Part shown: one piece after another, positions 49,787 through 59,053 of the stretch | How the letters are laid out: every line of letters begins with the position of its first letter | Position numbering within the stretch: the first letter of the stretch is position 1 | Assembly: GCA_013821605.1 (NCBI GenBank) | Contig: JACDGP010000001.1 | Location: 82,491 to 146,490 of the forward strand | Length of the DNA: 64,000 bases | Direction of reading: 5' to 3' | Source of the DNA: Herpetosiphonaceae bacterium | GTDB lineage: Bacteria; Chloroflexota; Chloroflexia; Chloroflexales; Kallotenuaceae | The notes under the pieces: generated by a model | The model's input: the letters and a program-made list of their open reading frames with translations, nothing else | The model's database searches: none | Told to the model about the DNA's origin: nothing | Program-made: the position numbers and the translations under genes

Positions 49787-52060
49787 ATGGAATCGATGGT
49801 TGTGCCGGCTACGCCGGATATGCTCATTTTGGAAACGCCGTCGACGAAGCCAGCGGTCGATCTCGTGCCGCTGCCGGTCCATGATGCACCTGACCCGATG
49901 CTTGAGATTCAGCCGTTGCTCCAGCGGATGCGTACCTACCTGCTCGAAAGCGACCTCGATCTGATTAAGCAAGCGTATTTGGTTGCCCTGGCTGCGCACG
50001 GCGAGCAAAAACGGCAATCGGGCGAGGCCTATATTCAACATCCGCTAGCCGTTGCACACATTTTGGTTGACCTTCAGCTTGACCCGGCCTCGATTGCGGC
50101 CGGGTTGCTACATGATGTGGCTGAAGATACCAAGGTGGGTGTCGAGGCGCTCCGCAAACAATTTGGCGATGACGTAGCGAGTTTGGTCGATGGCGTCACC
50201 AAAATCACGTCGATGGAAGGCCGGACCAAAGAAGAGGCCCAGGTCGGTACCTACCGCAAAATGTTTGTCGCGATGGCTGATGATCCGCGCGTCGTGCTCA
50301 TCAAATTGGCCGACCGGCTCCATAATATTCGCACGCTTGATGGCTTAGAGCCCGAGAAGCAGCGCCGGATTGCTCAGGAGACGCTGGAGATTTATGCGCC
50401 GCTGGCACATCGCATGGGCATCTGGCAGATCAAATGGGAGCTGGAAGACAAAGCCTTTCGCTATTTTTACCCTGAAAAATACGTCGAGATTAGCCGCCAG
50501 CTGACCTTGCGCCGCGATGCTCGCGAACGGATCGTCCAGCGGGTGATGAGCCGTCTGCGCTCGGAGCTTGCCAAAGAAGGCATTGAGGCCGAAATCACTG
50601 GACGACCGAAACATATCTACTCGATCTATAAAAAAATGGAGCGCAAGAGTATTGTGCTCGACCAGGTCTTCGATCAACTCGCGGTGCGCGTGATCGTTGG
50701 CGAGGTCGGTGACTGTTATCGTGTCTTGGGGATCGTGCATGCGCTTTGGAAACCGGTGTTGAGCGAGTTTGATGATTATATTGCGGTTCCTAAAGAAAGC
50801 ATGTACCAATCGCTCCATACCACCGTCATCGTGCCCGATGGCCAGCCTTGTGAAGTGCAGATCCGTACCCATGAAATGCATAAGGTCGCAGAGCATGGTA
50901 TTGCTGCGCACTGGCGCTACAAGGAAGGCGACTCACGCAGTGATACGGCTGTGGACGCGAAGCTTCAGTGGCTGCGAACCTTGCTTTCATGGAAACAAGA
51001 GATTGGCGACGAGCGCGAGTTTGTGGATGCGATCAAGGGCGAGATGCTGGAAGACCAAGTCTATGTCTTCTCGCCCAAAGGCCGCATCGTTGATCTGGTT
51101 GTCGGCTCGACACCGGTCGATTTCGCCTATCGGATCCACTCCGAGATTGGCAACCGCTGCACGGGTGCACGGGTTAATAACAAACAGGTGGCGCTCGATT
51201 ACGAGCTACAAAATGGCGATATTGTCCAGATCACGACCTCTAAGATCGAGCGCGGGCCAAGTCGTGATTGGCTAGAATTTGTTAAAACGTCGAGCGCACG
51301 GAATCACATCAAGCGCTGGTTTCGCCGCCAAAATCGTGACACGCTCATTGAGGCAGGTCGCAATCTTTTGGATCATAATCTTAAGAAGCTCGGCCTGAAT
51401 ATAAGCTTCGAGACGGTCGCGGAAGTGAATAACTTTAAAACGGTCGAAGATATGTTCTTTGCCATTGGCGTTGGTGATAATAATCAGCGCGAGCTCCTCC
51501 GCAAGGTCATTGGCCGCCGTGATCAGGATAGTGATCTTGATTCGCTGACCAAGCTGCCCATGCTGCCGCCACGCCAGGTTGATCAAGCACAGTTTGGCAT
51601 TCAAGTGCGGGGTGCAAGCGATATCTATAACCGCCTGGCCAAATGCTGTAATCCGGTCGAAGGTGAGGCGATTATTGGCTATGTGACGAGAGGGAATGGG
51701 CTAACAATCCATCGCACCGATTGTCATAATGTGATTAATGAACGCCAGCGCGAGCGGCTGATGCCGGTCAATTGGGGTGCGGCTAAAGAGGCTCAGCACT
51801 ACCCCGTCCCAGTACGGATCGAAGCATGGGACCGGGTTGGGTTATGGCATGATCTCACCGAAGTGTTGAAAGACACCGGCATTAACATTCATGCCGTCCA
51901 GATGGCACCACATCGCCACCCTGATAAAGTGACCTTGCTCACGACCATCATGGTCGATAGCGTGGAGCAATTGTCGTTGATTCTGGATAAACTAGCGCGG
52001 GTCCAGGATGTGATCGATGTACGCCGTGACGCACAGGCCATGCGCGTCGCGGCGCCATAA
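49787..52060 (+). CDS. rel: Bifunctional (p)ppGpp synthetase/hydrolase (Rel/RSH)
   Basis: 757 aa stringent-response enzyme. HD hydrolase domain: IQHPLAVAHILVDLQLDPAS, then GLLHDVAEDTKVG with the HD and ED intact, so hydrolysis is likely retained. Synthetase domain: TGRPKHIYSIYKKMERKSIV, with the RxK signature of bifunctional enzymes, then FDQLAVRVIVGEVGDCYRVL. A TGS domain (DQVYVFSPKGRIVDLVVGST, VDFAYRIHSEIGNRC) and a C-terminal ACT domain (RIEAWDRVGLWHDLTEVLKD) follow, giving the full RSH layout. ATG 49787 has GGGAAGG upstream; the frame opens at a GTG at 49742. Confidence 0.96.
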   Translation: MESMVVPATPDMLILETPSTKPAVDLVPLPVHDAPDPMLEIQPLLQRMRTYLLESDLDLIKQAYLVALAAHGEQKRQSGEAYIQHPLAVAHILVDLQLDPASIAAGLLHDVAEDTKVGVEALRKQFGDDVASLVDGVTKITSMEGRTKEEAQVGTYRKMFVAMADDPRVVLIKLADRLHNIRTLDGLEPEKQRRIAQETLEIYAPLAHRMGIWQIKWELEDKAFRYFYPEKYVEISRQLTLRRDARERIVQRVMSRLRSELAKEGIEAEITGRPKHIYSIYKKMERKSIVLDQVFDQLAVRVIVGEVGDCYRVLGIVHALWKPVLSEFDDYIAVPKESMYQSLHTTVIVPDGQPCEVQIRTHEMHKVAEHGIAAHWRYKEGDSRSDTAVDAKLQWLRTLLSWKQEIGDEREFVDAIKGEMLEDQVYVFSPKGRIVDLVVGSTPVDFAYRIHSEIGNRCTGARVNNKQVALDYELQNGDIVQITTSKIERGPSRDWLEFVKTSSARNHIKRWFRRQNRDTLIEAGRNLLDHNLKKLGLNISFETVAEVNNFKTVEDMFFAIGVGDNNQRELLRKVIGRRDQDSDLDSLTKLPMLPPRQVDQAQFGIQVRGASDIYNRLAKCCNPVEGEAIIGYVTRGNGLTIHRTDCHNVINERQRERLMPVNWGAAKEAQHYPVPVRIEAWDRVGLWHDLTEVLKDTGINIHAVQMAPHRHPDKVTLLTTIMVDSVEQLSLILDKLARVQDVIDVRRDAQAMRVAAP

Positions 52061-52109
52061 TACGGCAAGTACGGCATGAAGCATCAGGACCAACATTTGT
52101 TAACCGCTG

Positions 52110-52139
52110 TTGACAAAGATCGTAGCCTGGTGGTATTCT
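52110..52139 (+). promoter_or_regulatory. Promoter of the bactofilin gene
   Basis: TTGACA at 52110-52115 and TATTCT at 52134-52139 with an 18-base spacer, about 48 bases before the ATG. Confidence 0.55.
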
Positions 52140-52186
52140 CGCTGTACTGCCACGTTTGCAGTACGCGGTAAGTCAAGGAGGAAGCT

Positions 52187-52822
52187 ATGTTCTCTCGCCG
52201 TGACGCGAGCACCACTACCAATGATCGTCCTTCTACGCCACCTCAGGGCGATCCTCATCCGCCAACTCCCGCGCCTGCAGCGCCTCAACCGGTAGCTCAG
52301 CAAGCGACGCCTCGTCCTGTTCCGCCGCAGCCCGCGCCTGCGGCCGCGCACAATGCAGACGAAAGTTTGGTCGCCCGCGAAGATACATTCGAAGGCCAAC
52401 TGAATACGACACGGGGCGTCCGGATCCTAGGTACGGTTCGCGGGACGATCGAATCGGCTCAGTATGTGCATATCGAAGAGCATGCGCAGGTCGAGTCCGA
52501 CATCACGGCGGCCGAAGTCGTGATCGCGGGCACCTACACCGGCACATTGATCGGGCGGCAGCGCGTCGAGATCCGTTCGACCGGTCATGTCAGCGGCAAG
52601 ATTGAGACGGAAAAGCTGCAGTTGCATGAAGGCGGCTTCTTCGACGGTCAGTTGCATATGCAAAAGCCTAGTGGTACACCCGCTGGATCTGCTCCGTCGA
52701 TCGCTTCAGCGGCACCGGCAATGGGTGATGGCAAGGACAGCGGCTTGACCCGCCGTACCCGCCATGTTGACCTACCGTCGGATACGCCGCTCGCACGCGA
52801 TGCCGACAGCCCCAAATCCTGA
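52187..52822 (+). CDS. Bactofilin-type polymer-forming protein
   Basis: 211 aa. A Pro/Gln/Ala-rich N-terminal tail (residues about 15-55) precedes the bactofilin beta-helix: DTFEGQLNTTRGVRILGTVR, GTIESAQYVHIEEHAQVESD, ITAAEVVIAGTYTGTLIGRQ, VEIRSTGHVSGKIETEKLQL. The right-handed ladder of short V/I-x-G strands is diagnostic. The C-terminus is a charged tail. Bactofilins form cytoskeletal filaments at the membrane that organise the envelope. AGGAGGAAGC precedes the ATG. Confidence 0.92.
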   Translation: MFSRRDASTTTNDRPSTPPQGDPHPPTPAPAAPQPVAQQATPRPVPPQPAPAAAHNADESLVAREDTFEGQLNTTRGVRILGTVRGTIESAQYVHIEEHAQVESDITAAEVVIAGTYTGTLIGRQRVEIRSTGHVSGKIETEKLQLHEGGFFDGQLHMQKPSGTPAGSAPSIASAAPAMGDGKDSGLTRRTRHVDLPSDTPLARDADSPKS

Positions 52823-52838
52823 TCGACCAACAACAGCT

Positions 52839-52871
52839 AGCGAAAAGCAGCCCCTAGGGCTGCTTTTCGCT
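52839..52871. terminator. Strong hairpin between bactofilin and uvrC (bidirectional terminator)
   Basis: A perfect 15-base stem (AGCGAAAAGCAGCCC with GGGCTGCTTTTCGCT) and a CTA loop lie between the convergent bactofilin and uvrC genes. The stem contains AAAA and TTTT runs on either side, so it works for either strand even without a separate T-tail. Confidence 0.75.
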
Positions 52872-52886
52872 GCTATATGCTGATAT

Positions 52887-54857
52887 TCATAACAAGCTTT
52901 TCAACTCTTCGGCGGCCTTGCGGTTCATACCATCAACCGCCGCCAATTCGTCAATCGTGGCATTACGAATGCCTTCGACCGAGCCAAAATGCTTCAGCAA
53001 GGCTTTCTTACGCTTCGGGCCAATACCGGGAATGCTCGTAATCGGCGATTTGAAAGTGTTTTGGTCGCGGAGCTTGCGATGATAGGTAATTGCGAAGCGA
53101 TGTGCTTCTTCGTCAATGCGTTGGACAAGATGGAGTGCCGGTGACACGCGCTCAAGCACGAGCGGTAGGGGCGCGCCCGGTAGTTGCAGATCGAAGCGAT
53201 CACGATTAACGCCCTTGGTCGCACCTACAACCGGGATATGGTCATAGCCAAGCTCCTGGAGCACCTGCAGCACGGCATTGACTTGACCCTTGCCACCGTC
53301 GATCAGCAACAGGTCTGGTAAATTGGCCCATGCGTCATCGCTTTCCTGGGCTTCTTCAAGCGGGGTAGCCGTAGTGGGATCGAGGGGTTGTTCTGCTGGT
53401 GTATGCCCGGTGATCGGCACGATTTCACCCTCGGCCAACTGAGCACGGCGAAAGCGCCGCCGTAGCACCTCCTGCATAGAGGCGACATCATTCGCTCCCT
53501 CGACCGTTTTGATCTTGAAACGCCGGTATTCCGTTTTCTTCGGCTCACCGTTTTCGAAGACGACCATCGACCCCACCGAGTTCGTGCCCTGCGTATTCGA
53601 GATGTCATAGCATTCGATCCGTCGTGGCAAACCCGGCAAGTTGAGTAGCTCGCGTAGCTCGGTCAAGCCACCGATCGCCCGTTGCGTCGTGTTGAGCCAC
53701 TGCAAGCGTAATTCTTCCAGCTTGGTACTGGCGTTGCGCGTGGCAAGATCGACCAACTCACGTTTTTCGCCGCGCCGCGGCACGCTCAGCGTCACGCGAT
53801 GGCCGCCTTTTTGCTCCAACCAGCTTTCGATAATCTGCGCTTCTTCCGGATGATCGGCCAACAAGATATGGTCTGGAATCGAGGCCGCCGACTCATAAAA
53901 CTGAGTCAGAAACTGAGCCAGCAGTTCACCATTATCTGCATCCTCGGTGCCCTCCAGCGTGAATGGTTCGGCTCCGATCAGCTTGCCACCCCGCACAAAG
54001 AAGACCTGCACAACGGCGGAGCCATCTTCACGGGCAAAAGCGATCACGTCCTGATCGGTCGCTGCCGTTTTGAGCACCTTTTGCCGCTCAAGCACCGATT
54101 CGAGGGCACCAATCTGATCGCGAATATATCCTGCCCGCTCATACAGCATCTCCTCTGCCGCCGTGGCCATCTTAACCCGCAGATCACGCACAATCTGTTC
54201 CGATTTGCCCTCCAGGAACAAACAAGCATCGGTAATCGCGCGTCGGTACTCTTCGGGCGAGGTCAGCCCCGGTACACAGGGGCCGAGACAGCGGTGAATA
54301 TCGTAGTACATACATGGGCGACCATGCTTGCGGTGCGTCTGAAACTTCTGGTCCGAACAGTCGTATGGTGGGCGAAAGGCAAAGAGTTTATTGAGCAGTT
54401 TTAAGGTGGAGCGCACCGATCCGGCCGAGGCAAAGGGACCGAAATAGCGTGCTCCATCTTCCAGCACTTTGCGGGTCGTGAAAATCCGGGGCCAAGTTTC
54501 CTTAAGTGTGACTTTGATATACGGGTAGCTTTTATCATCCTTCAGCAGCACGTTGTACTTGGGGCGGTGCTGCTTGATCAGGTTCATTTCGAGCACTAAG
54601 GCTTCAAGCTCGCTGGAGGTTAGGACAAAATCGAAGTCGGCGATATGTTGCACCAGCCGCCGGGTCTTCGATGATAACCCGCGTGGCGCGCCGAAATAGG
54701 AGCGCATACGGTCACGTAGCGCCTTGGACTTGCCTACATAGATAATGCGCCCGGTCGCGTCTTTATACAGGTACACGCCTGGGGCGAGCGGCACGTTGCG
54801 TAGTCGCTCTTCGAATTGAGCTGGATCAGAAATCGCAGTTTGGGAAAGATCTGGCAT
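52887..54857 (-). CDS. uvrC: Excinuclease ABC subunit C
   Basis: 656 aa nuclease that makes both cuts in nucleotide excision repair with UvrA and UvrB. The GIY-YIG domain is at the N-terminus (GVYLYKDATGRIIYVGKSKA, residues about 28-47), then ALRDRMRSYF. A UvrB-binding (UVR) helix pair is around EEMLYERAGYIRDQIGALES. The RNase H-like domain includes RIECYDISNTQGTNSVGSMV and LLIDGGKGQVNAVL. Two helix-hairpin-helix motifs end the protein (ITSIPGIGPKRKKALLKHFG). Length is typical. It lies on the minus strand after the shared terminator. Confidence 0.97.
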   Translation of the reverse strand: MPDLSQTAISDPAQFEERLRNVPLAPGVYLYKDATGRIIYVGKSKALRDRMRSYFGAPRGLSSKTRRLVQHIADFDFVLTSSELEALVLEMNLIKQHRPKYNVLLKDDKSYPYIKVTLKETWPRIFTTRKVLEDGARYFGPFASAGSVRSTLKLLNKLFAFRPPYDCSDQKFQTHRKHGRPCMYYDIHRCLGPCVPGLTSPEEYRRAITDACLFLEGKSEQIVRDLRVKMATAAEEMLYERAGYIRDQIGALESVLERQKVLKTAATDQDVIAFAREDGSAVVQVFFVRGGKLIGAEPFTLEGTEDADNGELLAQFLTQFYESAASIPDHILLADHPEEAQIIESWLEQKGGHRVTLSVPRRGEKRELVDLATRNASTKLEELRLQWLNTTQRAIGGLTELRELLNLPGLPRRIECYDISNTQGTNSVGSMVVFENGEPKKTEYRRFKIKTVEGANDVASMQEVLRRRFRRAQLAEGEIVPITGHTPAEQPLDPTTATPLEEAQESDDAWANLPDLLLIDGGKGQVNAVLQVLQELGYDHIPVVGATKGVNRDRFDLQLPGAPLPLVLERVSPALHLVQRIDEEAHRFAITYHRKLRDQNTFKSPITSIPGIGPKRKKALLKHFGSVEGIRNATIDELAAVDGMNRKAAEELKSLL

Positions 54858-54900
54858 GGTTCTCGCGGTGGTACGTATGTGCGTATTGTACCAGCACTAG

Positions 54901-55683
54901 CTATTCGCTGCCGGGCGCCGCATGCATAATATGAGCGCCGGCATCCACATACACAACCTCGCCTGTCACACCGCTCGCCAGATCCGAGCAGAGCCATAGC
55001 GCGGTCTTGCCTACGTCCTGGATTGTTACACTGCGACGGAGCGGGGCCAATTGTTTCTGAGCACTGATCATATCGCGAATACCGGCAATCCCACTAGCGG
55101 CGAGCGTGCGAATCGGCCCGGCGCTAATGGCATTCACTCGTACGCCCCGCGGACCCAAATCGGCAGCCAGATAGCGCACCGACGCTTCCAATGCTGCTTT
55201 GGCCAGTCCTTGAACATTGTAGTTTGGCACGACCTGTGTCGAGCCATGATACGTCATGGTCAAGATCGATGCTTGCGTAGCCCACAGCGCGTCAGCAGCT
55301 TTAGCCAAGGCTGTCAAGGAGTAGGCGGAAATATCCATTGCCACCCGAAACCCTTCGCGTGAGGTTTTTAAGAAGGAACCATTGAGTTCATCACGGTTGG
55401 CAAAGGCTACTGCATGAATCAAAAAGTCCAACTGGCCCCAGGTCGATTTCACCGCCGCCATGGTGCCATCGATCGATTCGTCGCTACCAACATCACAAGG
55501 CACAATGAATTGCACGCCTAGGCTACCCGCCAGCGGACGCACGCGCCGCTCAATGGCTTCATTGACGTATGTAAAGCCGAGTTCCGCACCTTCAGCATGC
55601 AAAGCCTGCGCAATACCCCACGCGATTGAGTGATCATTAGCAACGCCTACGATCAGGCCACGTTTTCCATCCATTAAGCCCAT
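54901..55683 (-). CDS. fabI: Enoyl-[acyl-carrier-protein] reductase FabI
   Basis: 260 aa NADH-dependent last step of fatty acid elongation. The ATG at 55683 has GAGGAGG upstream and begins MGLMDGKRGLIVGVANDHSI, the classic FabI start; the frame opens earlier at 55716. The atypical catalytic Tyr-x6-Lys is in PNYNVQGLAKAALEASVRYL. DFLIHAVAFANRDELNGSF and MTYHGSTQVVPNYN are further FabI signatures. Cytoplasmic. It is 43 bases upstream of uvrC in the same direction, so a common transcript is possible. Confidence 0.96.
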   Translation of the reverse strand: MGLMDGKRGLIVGVANDHSIAWGIAQALHAEGAELGFTYVNEAIERRVRPLAGSLGVQFIVPCDVGSDESIDGTMAAVKSTWGQLDFLIHAVAFANRDELNGSFLKTSREGFRVAMDISAYSLTALAKAADALWATQASILTMTYHGSTQVVPNYNVQGLAKAALEASVRYLAADLGPRGVRVNAISAGPIRTLAASGIAGIRDMISAQKQLAPLRRSVTIQDVGKTALWLCSDLASGVTGEVVYVDAGAHIMHAAPGSE

Positions 55684-55779
55684 GAGTTGCCTCCTCATAG
55701 CCGTGCCTACCCCCACTATGGCGTATACCGCACGGGGTTGTTAGTCCAGTATAACTCCTCTTATCAACTACTCATACAT

Positions 55780-56585
55780 ATGTACGAGGTTCCTGCTAAA
55801 ATAGATCATGGTTTGGGTACCCTTGTGTTAGCCCTTCATCGCGTCCCGGATACGGAAGGCATTGAGACCTTCTCCACCTTTGTACGTACCATCATCCGGG
55901 ATCAGTGTGCCACGCTACTTGTTATTGACGGGCTGGAAAACCTGCGCGCAGCTGTCTCCGATGACATACGTTTCAAGCACTTTCTCCATGAGTTGCATGC
56001 TTTTGGCGAAGCGAGCCAATGCACGACCTTGCTGTTGAGCCAGGCAGGTGACGATGCAGTCGTCCCTGGTGCGACGATGGTTGATGGGCTGCTGATGCTT
56101 CGTGACGAGTATGTCGGTTTGCGGGCGGTTCGTAGTCTCGAAGTGCAAAAGTTCCGCGGCAGTTCGTATCTCCGCGGTCAACACCTTTTCGATATCACGG
56201 ACGACGGTATCGTGGTGCATCCACGAACCGAGACGGTGCTGGCGACTCCTCAGGCATCTGTTAGCCAGCGTGAGCGTCTCTTGTTAGGGATTGCACGGTT
56301 GGATGGCATGCTGCAGGGCGGGCTTTTGTCCGGCTCGTCGACGATGTTACTTGGCTCCCCGGGTAGTGGAAAAACCTTGCTCGGCCTCCATTTTCTCATT
56401 TCAAGGTGCGTGCGAGCGGCTTTGATGGCGCAATCCGTGAGTTCCGAATTACGGAACAAGGTATTGAGGCCGCAGAGACGCTCGAAAGCGTCGAAGCTAT
56501 TTTAACAGGCATCGCACGCACAATCCCGCCTGCCAACACCCTTGGTAGCGAGCATTCAACATCGCTACCTGCAGAGCCGAGCTAG
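55780..56585 (+). pseudogene. KaiC-like ATPase, truncated and internally deleted
   Basis: Remnant of a two-domain KaiC/RadA-like ATPase. The frame begins inside the first domain: Walker B ATLLVIDGLENL, SSYLRGQHLFDITDDGIVVH with PRTE, then the second domain's start LDGMLQGGLLSGSSTMLLGS and PGSGKTLLGLHF (Walker A). At about 56397 the frame shifts and the sequence jumps to the very end of the second domain: FKVRASGFDGAIREFRITEQ, GIEAAETLESVEAILTGIAR, ending at TAG 56583-56585. The first Walker A and about 180 residues of the second domain are missing. The deletion junction contains a repeated CATTT, fitting slippage. Confidence 0.75.
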
Positions 56586-56594
56586 GAGGAGACG

Positions 56595-56780
56595 GTGGAC
56601 CATAATCAGCAGCAACGAGCGGCCCTAGCCTGGCAACAGTTCTGGCAAACGCCACTCGATTATGCGCCTGCGACCTATCAGCAGCCGCAGATTACGCTCC
56701 ACCAGACCAGCGATCCCACCTATTTCCCCGTCGGTGTCAAGCACCGCTACACGCGGGCCGCGATGAAGAAGCGAGGCTAG
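56595..56780 (+). CDS. Small hypothetical protein
   Basis: 61 aa, GTG start with a strong AGGAGGAGACG before it. The sequence is rich in Gln, Thr and aromatic residues (AWQQFWQTPLDYAPATYQQP, FPVGVKHRYTRAAMKKRG) with no signal peptide or membrane segment. It lies 9 bases behind the KaiC-like remnant and could be its old operon partner. I do not recognise a family. Confidence 0.5.
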   Translation: MDHNQQQRAALAWQQFWQTPLDYAPATYQQPQITLHQTSDPTYFPVGVKHRYTRAAMKKRG

Positions 56781-56824
56781 GGTGGGGCATCAGACGCTGA
56801 CGAGCACCGGCTCGCAGCCTCACG

Positions 56825-57874
56825 TTACGAGCTTGAGGTCGGTGGCGTGCGCACAAATGCCACAAGCCATTGCACCAGCGCTTCAATGTCATCCAGATGA
56901 CCTGTCTCGAAAGGACTATGGGTATAGCGCGCTGGGAAAGCAATAAGTGCCGCTGGAATATCGGCCCGCATGAGCGCTGCACCATCACTACCGAATGATC
57001 CGAAGACGGCGTGCTGGATCGGGATGGCAGCCGCGTGCGCAGCCTGCTCTAAGGCCTGGGTGAGGCCGTGATCATAATGGACCAGCGCATCTTTGTGGAT
57101 CAGGACCGGCCCGGCTCCCAGCCGCAAGGGCATTGCTTGCTCGTCGACACCCGGAATATCACCGGCCAGCCCAATCTCCACGGCTACCGCTGCGTCCCAG
57201 CGCTCGTGTGCTGCTGCGGCGAACGCTCCTACCAGCCCAACCTCTTCCTGTACCGTACAAGCCAGTGTTAGCTCCCAGGCGAGTTCGGCCGGAGGCACAC
57301 GCCGCAAGACCTCGGTGATCACGGCCAGCGGCACGCGATCATCGAGTGCCTTGCCGACAACATGTGGCCCCAGTTGCACCGTCGGCGCATCCCACACAAT
57401 GCGCGTTCCCGGCGTTACGCCCCGTTCCTGCAATTCGGCCCGCGTCAGACCTGTATCGACCCAAAAATCATTCCAGGTCAACTCTTCGGGTTCCTTCAGC
57501 ACGAGCGTCGCAACATGGCCGGTCGCCGCTGCGATGACGCCGGGTAGTAGGCCACTACGAGCTAGCACATGCACGCGCTGTCCGACCGTAAACCAGTTCC
57601 GTAGACTCGTTTTGCGTTCCCAGGCTTGCCCATTGGCCAACCACAGGAAGCCAGCCGGGTCAATAGCGCGGACCAGGTAACACAGTTCGTCCGCGTGGGC
57701 GACCAAGAGCAGTTTGGGGCCATTGCCGCCTATACGTGCCAGGATGTTCCCAATGCGTGTTCGCTCGGTCCGGGCTCCGGCTGCCCGCCACATACCTTCC
57801 ACCGCATCCAGCACCACTTGTTCCTGGCCGGCCGGTCCGACAAGCTCGGTGAGCTGCTTAATCAATGGGAACAT
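56825..57874 (-). CDS. M42-family aminopeptidase
   Basis: 349 aa dinuclear-zinc aminopeptidase or deblocking peptidase of the M42 clan. Metal ligands: His in LLVAHADELCYLV, the bridging Asp in VGKALDDRVPLAV, the base and ligand Glu pair in TVQEEVGLVGAFA, an Asp/Glu in AVEIGLAGDIP and His in PARYTHSPFETG. Cytoplasmic. The ATG at 57874 gives MFPLIKQLTELVGPAGQEQV; the frame could start at 57898. It follows the alcohol dehydrogenase gene by 7 bases in the same direction and is likely in one unit with it. Confidence 0.88.
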   Translation of the reverse strand: MFPLIKQLTELVGPAGQEQVVLDAVEGMWRAAGARTERTRIGNILARIGGNGPKLLLVAHADELCYLVRAIDPAGFLWLANGQAWERKTSLRNWFTVGQRVHVLARSGLLPGVIAAATGHVATLVLKEPEELTWNDFWVDTGLTRAELQERGVTPGTRIVWDAPTVQLGPHVVGKALDDRVPLAVITEVLRRVPPAELAWELTLACTVQEEVGLVGAFAAAAHERWDAAVAVEIGLAGDIPGVDEQAMPLRLGAGPVLIHKDALVHYDHGLTQALEQAAHAAAIPIQHAVFGSFGSDGAALMRADIPAALIAFPARYTHSPFETGHLDDIEALVQWLVAFVRTPPTSSS

Positions 57875-57881
57875 AGAGCCC

Positions 57882-58976
57882 CTAGCTATCGAACACAATC
57901 ACCGAGCGCAAGGTTTCCCCGCGCTGCATAGCAGCGAACGCCTCTTCGACTTCGTCAAGTTTGATGGTCCGGCTCACAATCCCATCCAGCTTCAACTGGC
58001 CTTGGCGGTACCACTCTGCCAGTAACGGGAAGTCACGCGTCGGCAAACAGTCTCCGTACCATGACACACACACGCGCCCGCCCAAGTCAAAGAAGCGTTG
58101 AAGATCAAGTGTCAGGGTTGGTCCGGGACCGGGCACGCCAATGAACACACAGGTACCACCCAAATCGCGACAAAAGAGTGCCTGCTCCCACGTTTTGGCG
58201 ATACCAACTGCCTCAAACGAATAGTTCACGCCGTTGCCATTGGTCAGTTCTTTGATCTTGGCGACCGGGTCACCTTCACGTGCGTCAACCGTATGTGTCG
58301 CTCCAAATTGCTTGGCCCACTGGAGCTTCTGTGGATCGACATCCACGGCGATGATTGTGGTCGCCCCGGCCAGCCGTGCACCTTGAATCACGCTGTCACC
58401 AACACCGCCGCAGCCAAAAACGGCCACACTCGTGCCGGGCTGAACATCAGCAGCATAGAGCGCCGCACCTACACCGGTCATAACCCCACAGCCGATCAAT
58501 GACATCTGCGGGGCTGGCAACTCGGCGGGGTAGGGCACGGCCTGAGCGGCATGCACCAACGTATGGGTACAAAAGGTCCCAATGCCGAGTACCGGGTTCA
58601 GCAATTGCCCATCATGCGTGTGCATGCGCTTTTCGGCATTAAGGCTCGCTGAGCAGAAATTGGGCTTGCCCGCGCGGCAGAAGCGGCACGTGCCACATGG
58701 TGCGCGCCACGCGAGGATCACATGTTCACCAACGCGCGGCGAGGTTACATCCGGGCCGACTGCCTCAACGATGCCCGCTCCTTCATGGCCAAGCAAAAAC
58801 GGGAAGCCACTCGAACCATAGGTACCACTCTTTACACCAAGATCGGTATGGCAAACGCCCGATGCCAGGATGCGTACGAGCACTTCATTTGGGCCTGGAT
58901 CATCGATCCTGAACTCTTCAATCGTCGCCGGAACTCCGGGCGATCGTGCGATGGCTCCGCGTGCTGTAACGCCCAT
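57882..58976 (-). CDS. Zinc-dependent alcohol dehydrogenase (class III-like)
   Basis: 364 aa medium-chain alcohol dehydrogenase. Catalytic zinc ligands are in ASGVCHTDLGVKSG (Cys) and LGHEGAGIVEAVG (His, Glu); the structural zinc lobe is CGTCRFCRAGKPNFC with four Cys. The NAD-binding loop is VFGCGGVGDSVIQGARLAGA followed by IAVDVD (Asp, NAD preference). TNGNGVNYSFEAVG is family-typical. It resembles formaldehyde or mycothiol/bacillithiol-dependent and general class III enzymes; substrate not decided. The ATG at 58976 has AGGAGG upstream; a TTG six bases earlier is possible. Upstream of the M42 peptidase gene. Confidence 0.93.
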   Translation of the reverse strand: MGVTARGAIARSPGVPATIEEFRIDDPGPNEVLVRILASGVCHTDLGVKSGTYGSSGFPFLLGHEGAGIVEAVGPDVTSPRVGEHVILAWRAPCGTCRFCRAGKPNFCSASLNAEKRMHTHDGQLLNPVLGIGTFCTHTLVHAAQAVPYPAELPAPQMSLIGCGVMTGVGAALYAADVQPGTSVAVFGCGGVGDSVIQGARLAGATTIIAVDVDPQKLQWAKQFGATHTVDAREGDPVAKIKELTNGNGVNYSFEAVGIAKTWEQALFCRDLGGTCVFIGVPGPGPTLTLDLQRFFDLGGRVCVSWYGDCLPTRDFPLLAEWYRQGQLKLDGIVSRTIKLDEVEEAFAAMQRGETLRSVIVFDS

Positions 58977-59053
58977 GCTCAACCTCCTGGTATAACAACA
59001 TAGCCCTTAACTAGTGTGCATACGATAGGGCCTTAGGGCAGGGGCTGTCAAGC

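Noticed and set aside
50345-50911. A 188-codon minus-strand open frame
   Set aside because: Antisense to the synthetase part of rel.
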